Source of the DNA: Terriglobus sp.
GTDB taxonomy: Bacteria > Acidobacteriota > Terriglobia > Terriglobales > Acidobacteriaceae
NCBI GenBank assembly: GCA_023265355.1
Contig: JAHFTZ010000008.1
Location: 1-15,985, forward strand
Direction of reading: 5' to 3'
Length of the DNA: 15,985 nucleotides
Within the stretch, counting starts at the first letter, position 1. Each line of letters starts with the position of its first letter. The notes beneath the pieces were generated by a model. That model searched no databases, was not told where the DNA came from, and worked only from the letters and a program-made list of their open reading frames with translations. The position numbers were made by a program, and so were the translations under genes. This document shows positions 7,129-13,617 of the stretch, one piece after another.

Positions 7129-10100
7129 TTAGAAGAACAACCTTCCGCCCAGCTGCACCGTACGCGGACCATAGGCAAAGTTGTTGTTCGAGTTCTGCAC
7201 CGCACCGAACGTCGACTGGTAGGCCAGCGTGTTTCCGGTGACGTTATACGCCGTGGTGTTGATCGTGGTGACGTTCTGATGGTTCGCCACGTTGAACGAC
7301 TCCACAATCAGCTCGAAGCGCACGCGCTCCGTGATAGGGAAGTCGCGCTGCACGCGCAGATCCAGCAGAATATCGCGTGGGTACTGGAACGTGTTGCGTC
7401 CAAGAACCGGGATGTACGTCGTTCCCGTACCTGCCAAGCCGGTGGTAAAGGGCCTGTAGGTCACGCCACTGCTCGTACCGTTTGAGGTCGTAAAGCTGTT
7501 CGTGTTCGCCGTATACGGCAGACCCGACTGCATCTGGAACGCAGGCTTGACCGACCATCCACTCGTGACTTCCTTCAGAATCCGGTTGCCTTCCGTTCCC
7601 GGAATGTTCAGGATCGCCCAACCGACGACGCGGTGCTTCACATTCAGAAACGAGTTGCCGTAGTTCGAGCGCGCATTGGCATACGGATCGATCCAGTTAT
7701 TGCTTCCCAGACCGGTCAGCTGGCTCTGGTTGAAGTCCAAAGCGTGCGACCACGTGTAGTTCGCGTCGTAGCTCAGGTACTTGTTCGCGCGCTTCGTCAC
7801 TTCCACCGTCAAAGCATGGAAGCTCGTATTCACGTTGCTCACAGCACCGTACGCCGCGTTCACAGCGGTGTTCTTCAGCGTCGAAACACCCGCCGCAGTC
7901 GATCCGCCGTAAACCGTCACAGGAAAGCTCGTGCCGCAGGCCAGAGGACCGCAGTTACCCGATCCCGTCACCGTGTAGTTCTGCGTGTACGTCGCCGCAG
8001 GATTCAGGTTGAGGTTCAGGCTGTTCGGCAACTGCCGTCCCAGCGCACCCAGATAGCTCACCGAAAGCACATTGCCGAATCCGAGATCCTGCTGCACCGC
8101 CAGGTCGAACTGCTGAGCCATCGGATTGGCGAAGTTCTTGGCGAGGAACTGGATATCCGGCAGCGCCGAAGATGTGAACACCGAAGGCGCAGGCTGGTTC
8201 GCCAGCACCGGAGCTCCCATAGCCGTCGGTGTAAGCGTATACGCATTCTGCCCACCCGCCGCACCGGAACTTGTGCGTGCCGTCAGGAACAGAGCATTCG
8301 GAATATGGCCGTAGTAGAAACCGAAGCCTCCACGAACCACCGTCTTGCCCAGACCGTACGGATCCCATGCAAAACCCAGACGTGGCGAGACGTTGTTCTT
8401 GTCGCTCGGCGTGTTCAACGTATCCGGGAACGCCGGGTTCGGCAGAATCACATCGGGCAGCTTCTCGTAGTCATAGCGAATACCCAGGTTCACAGTAAGG
8501 GTAGGCGTCGCCTTCCAGTCGTCCTGCGCAAAGAAACCGTAATCGATCGTGCGCACATCGAAGTTCGGCCGACCGATCGTCTGCTTGTAATTCGTATAGC
8601 AGCCCACCTGACGCGTTGCACCGCCTACAACTCCCTGGCAACCGGCGCGGCCCGGGCTCGCCAGATCGGAGATATAGCCGACCAGCGTTCCATAGGTGTA
8701 CAGACCATTCGGCGGCGCAGTCGATCCACCCAGCGTGTTCTGGATGTCGTAGTTATGCAGCAGGTCCAGACCGACCTTCAGGTTGTGCTTCCCATGCAGA
8801 AAGCTGAGCGTATCGCCCACCTGCCACTTGCGCTCATCCGGCAGCGCCGTGCGGAAGCTGTAATACGGCGTGCCCATCGTGAACGCATTGGAGGGCAGAT
8901 TCACCTGCACAGGGATGTTCGTAGCCGACGTCAGATAAGTATTCGTGAACGAATTGGGCGTCTGCCGGCCTTCGTTATTCAACTCGCGCGCGTACTGGTA
9001 GCGAAGCTCGTTGGTGACGTGCGTGCTGATGATACTGTCCAGCTTGGCCAGCCCGTAGTCCAGCTTCACAAAGTCCGTACCGAACGCATCCGTTGCATTC
9101 GTGTTCGACTGCTGCGTCTGCACGCCGCCCGGCGAATCCCAGCGGAGACGGTGATACAGCACGCTCACGTGGTTCTTCCCATTCACCTGCCAATCGAGCT
9201 TCGGCGTATTGATGTCCTGATTGCCATAGCGGGGCACCGGTCCCAAAGCACCGTTCAGAATCTGAATAAAGTTGCGGTACGTCGTCAACGCCTGCGCCGT
9301 GCTGACCGGCGCACCCGTCGAACGGGTCAGGTTCTGCGACAGCGTCGCAAGATCCGCCGTGCTGGGATCGGAATAGAAGGCCGTGTTTCCGGCACGAGCC
9401 GTTCCGGGAAAGTTCCTGCGAAACTCATCGAACGCATAGAAGAAGAAGAGCTTGTCCTTGATAATCGGACCGCCGAGACCGAAGCCGTACTGGTTGCGCT
9501 TGTCCTTCGGCTTGAAGTTGATCTGGCTCGCAACGCCCGTCGTCGGGTTGTAGACCACCGTCGTCGTGAACGGATTCGGAGCCGCAAGCTCATCGCCGCG
9601 ATGGTAAAAGTAAGCCTCGCCATGGAGAGCATTCGTTCCGCTCTTCGTCACCGAGTTCACCACGCCACCGACCGCGCGGCCAAACTCCGCCGAATACACG
9701 CCCGTGTTCACCTGAAACTCCCGGATCGCCGTCTGCGCCGTGGAGTAGCCCGCACGCGTACGTCCTCGCTCTTCACCAAAGTAGGCTTGGTTATCGTCCG
9801 CTCCGTCGATCAGCACATTGTTCAGCGTTGCGCTGATGGCACGGAACGAGATCAGGCCAAAACCCGAAGCATCGTTCGTCACACCCGGCGTCAACAGCGA
9901 AAGCGAAGACCAGCGGCGGTTGTTGATCGGAATACTCTCGATCTCCGTATTGGAGAGCTGGCCTCCGTAGGCGGGCGAGTCAAACTTCAACACCGGCATC
10001 TCCGCCGTCACCTCCACTACAGTCGCGCTCGAACCCGCCGTCAGATGCGAGTTCATCTCCGTCACCTGGTTCACCTGCACCGTCACCTGGTTCGACTTCA

Positions 10101-10380
10101 ACTCCGAAAAACCCGGGGAAGAGATCGTCACCGTGTAAGTGCCTGGAGGCAGCTGCGGAGCCTTGAAGAAACCACCGTCATCCGCCGTCAGCTTCAGATC
10201 GGCGTTGGTGCCGTTATTGTGAATCGTGACGCTTGCCTTGGGGACGACGGCATCGGTCGCGTCAAACACCGTACCGGAAATTGCGCCCTGCGTGGTGGAC
10301 TGCGCCCGGACCGTGCCCGCCACTGCCATCGCAAAAAGGCAGCCTGCAAGAATCGCGCGCGCTAAAACTGTGTGCTTCAT
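7129..10380 (-). CDS. TonB-dependent receptor, Oar-like, with carboxypeptidase-regulatory-like N-terminus (receptor 2)
   Basis: This 1083-residue paralogue of receptor 1 has a signal peptide (MKHTVLARAI, hydrophobic LAGCLFAMAVAG, TVRA|Q site after residue 26) and a carboxypeptidase-regulatory-like domain (about 32-113: GAISGTVFDATD...LPPGTYTVTISSPGF). The plug carries RRWSS (155-159), IDGADD (191-196), IREF (219-222) and AVGGVV (236-241). The barrel runs to the C-terminal GRLFF, the aromatic end expected for outer-membrane barrel assembly. It acts in the outer membrane as an energy-coupled importer; the ligand is unknown. ATG 10380 has AGGAG nine bases upstream; the earlier in-frame GTG (10413) has no signal-peptide logic. 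Shared blocks with receptor 1 such as DERKWQ/DERRWQ and the long conserved plug point to tandem duplication, since diverged strongly in the barrel. The divergent neighbour is obg. Confidence 0.95.
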   Translation of the reverse strand: MKHTVLARAILAGCLFAMAVAGTVRAQSTTQGAISGTVFDATDAVVPKASVTIHNNGTNADLKLTADDGGFFKAPQLPPGTYTVTISSPGFSELKSNQVTVQVNQVTEMNSHLTAGSSATVVEVTAEMPVLKFDSPAYGGQLSNTEIESIPINNRRWSSLSLLTPGVTNDASGFGLISFRAISATLNNVLIDGADDNQAYFGEERGRTRAGYSTAQTAIREFQVNTGVYSAEFGRAVGGVVNSVTKSGTNALHGEAYFYHRGDELAAPNPFTTTVVYNPTTGVASQINFKPKDKRNQYGFGLGGPIIKDKLFFFYAFDEFRRNFPGTARAGNTAFYSDPSTADLATLSQNLTRSTGAPVSTAQALTTYRNFIQILNGALGPVPRYGNQDINTPKLDWQVNGKNHVSVLYHRLRWDSPGGVQTQQSNTNATDAFGTDFVKLDYGLAKLDSIISTHVTNELRYQYARELNNEGRQTPNSFTNTYLTSATNIPVQVNLPSNAFTMGTPYYSFRTALPDERKWQVGDTLSFLHGKHNLKVGLDLLHNYDIQNTLGGSTAPPNGLYTYGTLVGYISDLASPGRAGCQGVVGGATRQVGCYTNYKQTIGRPNFDVRTIDYGFFAQDDWKATPTLTVNLGIRYDYEKLPDVILPNPAFPDTLNTPSDKNNVSPRLGFAWDPYGLGKTVVRGGFGFYYGHIPNALFLTARTSSGAAGGQNAYTLTPTAMGAPVLANQPAPSVFTSSALPDIQFLAKNFANPMAQQFDLAVQQDLGFGNVLSVSYLGALGRQLPNSLNLNLNPAATYTQNYTVTGSGNCGPLACGTSFPVTVYGGSTAAGVSTLKNTAVNAAYGAVSNVNTSFHALTVEVTKRANKYLSYDANYTWSHALDFNQSQLTGLGSNNWIDPYANARSNYGNSFLNVKHRVVGWAILNIPGTEGNRILKEVTSGWSVKPAFQMQSGLPYTANTNSFTTSNGTSSGVTYRPFTTGLAGTGTTYIPVLGRNTFQYPRDILLDLRVQRDFPITERVRFELIVESFNVANHQNVTTINTTAYNVTGNTLAYQSTFGAVQNSNNNFAYGPRTVQLGGRLFF

Positions 10381-10503
10381 CTGGTGAATCTCCTGAAAAT
10401 TTGCATGTCTCACGGACGGGGAGAATCCCGCGCCCTATGTGAAGTCGTTTGGTTTGTGTACGCCCTGACCTTCACTACCGGGCGTTTCTGGAGGTGCGGC
10501 TCT

Positions 10504-10532
10504 ATTGTGCCAGCCCCCACGCGGCGCCACAA
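10504..10532 (-). promoter_or_regulatory. Possible sigma-70-type promoter of receptor 2
   Basis: On the reverse strand TTGTGG (10527-10532) and CACAAT (10504-10509) are 17 bp apart. They match the consensus hexamers at 3 and 4 of 6 positions. The site would give a leader of roughly 115 nt before ATG 10380. Consensus rules for Acidobacteriota are uncertain, so this is tentative. Confidence 0.3.
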
Positions 10533-10666
10533 CCCGCATATCTACGGGGTTTTTTGCGAATTTACGTTATAAAGTAAATCTTTTCCACAGAAGGCCCGCC
10601 GCTGCGTCCGGCCACGGCGTCGACCACTCACATCCGCTAAACTGTAGGAAGAGCAGGGAGTTCGCA

Positions 10667-11767
10667 ATGTTTATCGATGAGGCAAGAATCCGCATTAAGG
10701 CCGGAGACGGCGGAAACGGCTGTATGGCCTTCCGTCGGGAAAAATTTGTTCCCCGGGGCGGTCCCTCAGGCGGTGACGGCGGGCACGGCGGCAATATTCT
10801 CATGAAGTCGTCCACCCAGCACAACACCCTCCTCCAGTTCCGGTTCAACCCCGAACACAAATCCGAGCGCGGCGGGCACGGCGAAGGCTCCAACTGCTCC
10901 GGCACCTCCGGCGAAGACCTCGTCCTCAAGGTCCCCGTCGGCACCCAGCTCTACGACGACGAGACCGGGGACCTCATCCACGACTTCGCCCACCCCGACG
11001 AGACCATCATCATTGCCAAGGGCGGTCGTGGAGGCCGCGGCAACCAGCACTTCGCCACACCCACGCACCAGGCTCCCCGCGAACACGAACTCGGCCGCCC
11101 CGGCGAGGCCCGCAACTATCGCCTCGAACTCAAGCTCCTGGCAGACGTCGGCCTCCTCGGCTACCCCAACGTCGGCAAATCGACGCTCATCTCGCGCCTC
11201 TCCGCCGCCCGCCCCAAGATCGCAAACTACGCCTTCACCACGCTCGAACCCAACCTGGGCGTCGTGCAGGTCGGCGAATGGCCGCACGAACACAGCTTCG
11301 TCATCGCCGATATGCCCGGCCTCATCGAAGGCGCCAGCCAGGGCGCAGGCCTCGGCATCCAGTTCCTCCGTCACATCGAACGGACCAGCGTCCTCGCCCA
11401 TCTCATCGACGTCTCCGACGGCTCCGGCCGCGACAACCCCGTCGAAGACTTCAAGATCATCGAAGCCGAACTCACCAGCTTCGGCCACGGCCTTCCCTCG
11501 AAGCCTGTCCTCGTCGTCGCCACCAAGATCGACGTGGCCAACCCGGACAAGTTGAAGAAACTGCAGGCCATGGCGAAGCGCAAGAAGCTCCCCTTCTACG
11601 CCATCTCCGCCGTAGCCGGCACAGGCATCGAAGAGCTCAAATACGCCATCTCGCAGGCCGTCATCGACTTCCGCCGCGACAACCCGGCCCCGCCACCACC
11701 GCCGCCCATGCGCAAAATGAAAGCCAACTACCCACCCCCACAGGCCAGCAAAAAAACCGTCCGCTAG
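10667..11767 (+). CDS. obg: GTPase Obg (ribosome-associated GTP-binding protein)
   Basis: This 366-residue protein is Obg/CgtA, an essential GTPase that binds the 50S ribosomal subunit and links ribosome maturation to stress and cell-cycle control. The glycine-rich Obg domain fills residues 1-158 ([38 protein letters not shown]). The G domain follows: G1 GYPNVGKST (165-173), switch residues TT (191-192), G3 DMPG (215-218), G4 TKID (286-289, where NKxD is usual) and G5 SAVAG (314-318). After about residue 338 there is only a short proline-rich, basic tail (PAPPPPPP, then [10 protein letters not shown]), so the C-terminal OCT domain of some Obg proteins is absent. ATG 10667 has GGGAG six bases upstream; upstream in-frame codons show no Obg similarity. 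It stands alone, divergent from receptor 2, without the usual rplU-rpmA neighbours in view. Confidence 0.97.
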   Translation: MFIDEARIRIKAGDGGNGCMAFRREKFVPRGGPSGGDGGHGGNILMKSSTQHNTLLQFRFNPEHKSERGGHGEGSNCSGTSGEDLVLKVPVGTQLYDDETGDLIHDFAHPDETIIIAKGGRGGRGNQHFATPTHQAPREHELGRPGEARNYRLELKLLADVGLLGYPNVGKSTLISRLSAARPKIANYAFTTLEPNLGVVQVGEWPHEHSFVIADMPGLIEGASQGAGLGIQFLRHIERTSVLAHLIDVSDGSGRDNPVEDFKIIEAELTSFGHGLPSKPVLVVATKIDVANPDKLKKLQAMAKRKKLPFYAISAVAGTGIEELKYAISQAVIDFRRDNPAPPPPPPMRKMKANYPPPQASKKTVR

Positions 11768-11800
11768 AGTCCAAACCGGAAACCACAAAACCGGGTGCCC

Positions 11801-11843
11801 CATGTCCCGCTTTTGGGACATGCGTATTCGCGCCACGCGCGAA
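11801..11843 (+). terminator. Two adjacent perfect hairpins after obg
   Basis: CATGTCCC (11801-11808) pairs with GGGACATG (11815-11822) around a 6-nt GCTTTT loop. Four bases later TTCGCGC (11827-11833) pairs with GCGCGAA (11837-11843) around CAC. The first starts 33 bases after the obg stop codon. There is no T run after either one, so termination is inferred from position and stem strength only. Confidence 0.5.
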
Positions 11844-11857
11844 CCGCTGCAAACAAC

Positions 11858-11907
11858 AGATCTCTCCGCCCCGCGACAATAACGCTGTCGCTCCGGTCGA
11901 GAGGACG
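11858..11907 (-). repeat. Inverted copy of the hairpin repeat
   Basis: Read on the reverse strand this is CGTC, CTCTC, GACCG, a divergent centre, CGGA, GAGAT, CT, which aligns with the full-length repeat unit at 11996. The outer stem is TCTC/GAGA in place of TTTC/GAAA. The centre is a different but perfect hairpin, GCGACA and TGTCGC around a 7-nt loop. It faces the plus-strand array that begins 23 bp further on. Confidence 0.7.
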
Positions 11908-11930
11908 GAGACCTCACCCACACCACACAC

Positions 11931-12041
11931 CGTCATTTGACCGAGCGCGAGCGGAACACATCGTCCTTTCGACCGAACACCTAGAGAGAGCGCACCGTCA
12001 TTTCGACCGAGCGCGTAGCGCGAGCGGAGAAATCTGCTTTT
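11931..12041 (+). repeat. Array of two short units plus one full-length hairpin repeat
   Basis: CGTC starts at 11931, 11962 and 11996 (spacing 31 and 34 bp). The last unit is full length: ATTTC (12000-12004) pairs with GAAAT (12029-12033), then CCG/CGG, a tandem A-G mismatch, and CGCG/CGCG around a TAG loop. Together with the hairpins and the inverted copy this occupies the 390-bp gap between obg and the diguanylate cyclase. From 12042 to 12157 I see only an AT-rich patch (about 12095-12137) that may hold the cyclase promoter. Confidence 0.85.
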
Positions 12042-12157
12042 GCCAGGTCTACCCCCTCTCCGGCACCGTCCGGCGGTCTTTCCTCCTAGAATCGATAGGT
12101 ATTGATTTTTTGGGAGAAAAAGCAATCGTTATATCTCCACCGGCAACTGGAATCCAC

Positions 12158-13303
12158 GTGCTGACCTTTGCAGGTCCGGCCATTGCATTTTTCTTTGCCA
12201 TACTCTTTTTCTCTATTTGGACTTACCAAAAAGCACTCCGATACCTCCCGTGGCTGGCTTCCTCTTTCTTCCTCTTCGGCTCGGCGATCCTGCTCCAGAT
12301 CCTCGTCATCCCTCGCGATGTAGGAATCAATGCCCTCACGACCTGCATACTCTACATTGGCGCAACGCTGTTCTTTGCCGAGGGAGTACTGCGACGCTTG
12401 GGGCTTCGCCCAAACTATCTGTTCAACTTCACGGTGGCGTTCTCCATCTTTTTGGGAATCGCTTATTTTTACTATGAGGTTTCTCAGCTCGATATACGGG
12501 TCTGCATTCTGAATTTTGGCCTCGCTCTTCTCCTCCTCTCGACTTCTCTGAAGATGCGGAAGAAAGCGCATCGACCTGTCGATCGCGCCCTCTTCTGGGC
12601 CCTGCTGATCTTCTCTCTGCAGTTTTTCCCTCGCACGCTCCTTACCCTTCAGGGTCTTCCCGATACACAAGACCTCGTCAAGATTAGGGAGTATGCGCAA
12701 TCCCCATTCTGGATCTGGCTGAATCTTTCCTTCCTGGTCTTTACTGTCCTGATCGGTTTGCTGCTGGCGGTAGCGATCGCCTCGGATATCATCGCAGTAG
12801 TAACGCAGGAAGCGGTCACGGACTCGTTGACGATGGTGTTTAACCGTCGCGGTTTTGAGGATTTTGCGGAGAAGGTCGTTGCCAGTTCAAAGGGACAACG
12901 ACAGAGCCTGATTCTCTTCGATCTCGACGACTTCAAAGCGATCAACGACATGTATGGGCACCATGCAGGAGATGCGGTCCTGGAGCAAGTCGGATTGCTT
13001 CTGCGGGACCATGTTCGAGCATCCGATGCAGCCGTGCGGCTCGGCGGAGAAGAGTTCGCAGTACTACTCTTTGACCTCTCACCCTCTGAGGTTTATGAAA
13101 TTGCCGAAAGACTACGGGAAGAGATTGCCAACATCCGGTTTGAAGATCGTCCTCTTAGACGCCTGACGGTCACCGCGAGTATGGGTGTTGTCGAGCTTCA
13201 GCCCGGAGAATCCCTGGATCAGGCACTTCGACGGGCGGATGAGTTGATGTACACAGCAAAGAGAACCGGGAAAAACAGGACCGTCGCGAACAAAAATTGC
13301 TGA
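12158..13303 (+). CDS. Membrane-bound diguanylate cyclase (GGDEF)
   Basis: This 381-residue protein has about seven membrane helices (roughly 3-20, 29-51, 55-78, 87-108, 113-130, 143-163, 183-213) followed by a cytoplasmic GGDEF domain (about 216-375). The domain makes the second messenger c-di-GMP from two GTP. The metal-binding FDLDDFK (Asp 255), Asn 263 in KAINDMYGH, and the active-site GGEEF (296-300) are all present. RASD (287-290) lies exactly five residues before GGEEF, so the product-inhibition I-site is intact. The helix bundle has no named sensor domain that I recognise. The start is uncertain: GTG 12158 begins just before the first helix, but its ribosome-binding site is weak; TTG 12110 is an alternative. 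The frame stays open to 11795 through the repeat array, which is not credible as protein. It is visibly less GC-rich than obg. Confidence 0.92.
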   Translation: MLTFAGPAIAFFFAILFFSIWTYQKALRYLPWLASSFFLFGSAILLQILVIPRDVGINALTTCILYIGATLFFAEGVLRRLGLRPNYLFNFTVAFSIFLGIAYFYYEVSQLDIRVCILNFGLALLLLSTSLKMRKKAHRPVDRALFWALLIFSLQFFPRTLLTLQGLPDTQDLVKIREYAQSPFWIWLNLSFLVFTVLIGLLLAVAIASDIIAVVTQEAVTDSLTMVFNRRGFEDFAEKVVASSKGQRQSLILFDLDDFKAINDMYGHHAGDAVLEQVGLLLRDHVRASDAAVRLGGEEFAVLLFDLSPSEVYEIAERLREEIANIRFEDRPLRRLTVTASMGVVELQPGESLDQALRRADELMYTAKRTGKNRTVANKNC

Positions 13304-13313
13304 GCACACAACG

Positions 13314-13395
13314 CGTCATTGCGACCGAACACGTATGAGGGAGCAGAAAACGTCATTTCGACCGAGCGCGTAGCGCGAGCGGCGAAATCGGCTTT
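13314..13395 (+). repeat. Array of one short unit plus one full-length hairpin repeat
   Basis: CGTC starts at 13314 and 13351. The second unit is full length (ATTTC 13355-13359, GAAAT 13384-13388) and its first 32 bases appear identical to the unit at 11996. It begins 11 bp after the cyclase stop codon, in the same orientation as the other arrays. Confidence 0.85.
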
Positions 13396-13398
13396 CCT

Positions 13399-13436
13399 AT
13401 GCGCCAAAGGCGCATCCAATCGCGCTCTGCGCGATT
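13399..13436 (+). repeat. Twin perfect hairpins at the end of the third array
   Basis: ATGCGCC (13399-13405) pairs with GGCGCAT (13409-13415) around AAA. Two bases later AATCGCGC (13418-13425) pairs with GCGCGATT (13429-13436) around TCT. The first resembles the degenerate stretch ending CCAAAGGCACATC near 2496, which suggests it is part of a longer repeat element. It may also end transcription of the cyclase. The remaining bases up to 13568 show nothing clear. Confidence 0.6.
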
Positions 13437-13568
13437 CCATCGGACCGAACCGCCGCCACAACGAAAGTGAATGAGTGCATCGGCCTGATAGCACTATCCC
13501 ATAATGACCGTAGCGGATCGTTGCTTCAAAGGATCGCTCGTTCGTGTGCGCGCGATTATCGAGACAGA

Positions 13569-13592
13569 AACTCAGGCGATATATCCTGAGTT
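13569..13592 (+). promoter_or_regulatory. Perfect 8-bp inverted repeat upstream of the TPR gene
   Basis: AACTCAGG and CCTGAGTT flank the 8-bp centre CGATATAT. The right arm ends 25 bp before the GTG start. It could be a dimeric-repressor operator or a hairpin in the leader that affects the nearby ribosome-binding site. Confidence 0.45.
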
Positions 13593-13607
13593 GCAAGGGC
13601 ATTCATC

Positions 13608-13613
13608 GGGAGG
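13608..13613 (+). promoter_or_regulatory. Ribosome-binding site deciding the GTG start of the TPR gene
   Basis: GGGAGG, then CTCC, then GTG at 13618. It is the strongest such site in the region and it leads directly into a signal peptide, so this start is preferred over the in-frame ATG at 13504. Confidence 0.7.
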
Positions 13614-13617
13614 CTCC

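Noticed and set aside
7633..10365. 910-codon open frame on the plus strand opposite receptor 2
   Set aside because: Same Arg/His-rich low-information composition; no ribosome-binding site or recognisable domain. Receptor 2 fully explains the DNA.
10504..10520. TGGCAC on the reverse strand as a sigma-54 site
   Set aside because: The -12 element is wrong: the TTGC expected after the 5-bp spacer is AGCC.
10533..10556. AACCC...GGGTT followed by T residues, like a terminator
   Set aside because: The stem is only 5 bp with an 11-nt loop and it lies between two divergent gene starts, where no transcript should end.
10766..11926. 386-codon open frame on the minus strand opposite obg
   Set aside because: A Gly/Val/Glu/Asp-rich shadow of the obg codons that also runs into the repeat region.
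11795..12157. In-frame N-terminal extension of the diguanylate cyclase
   Set aside because: It translates hairpins and the repeat array into an Arg/His-rich stretch with no membrane or domain character.
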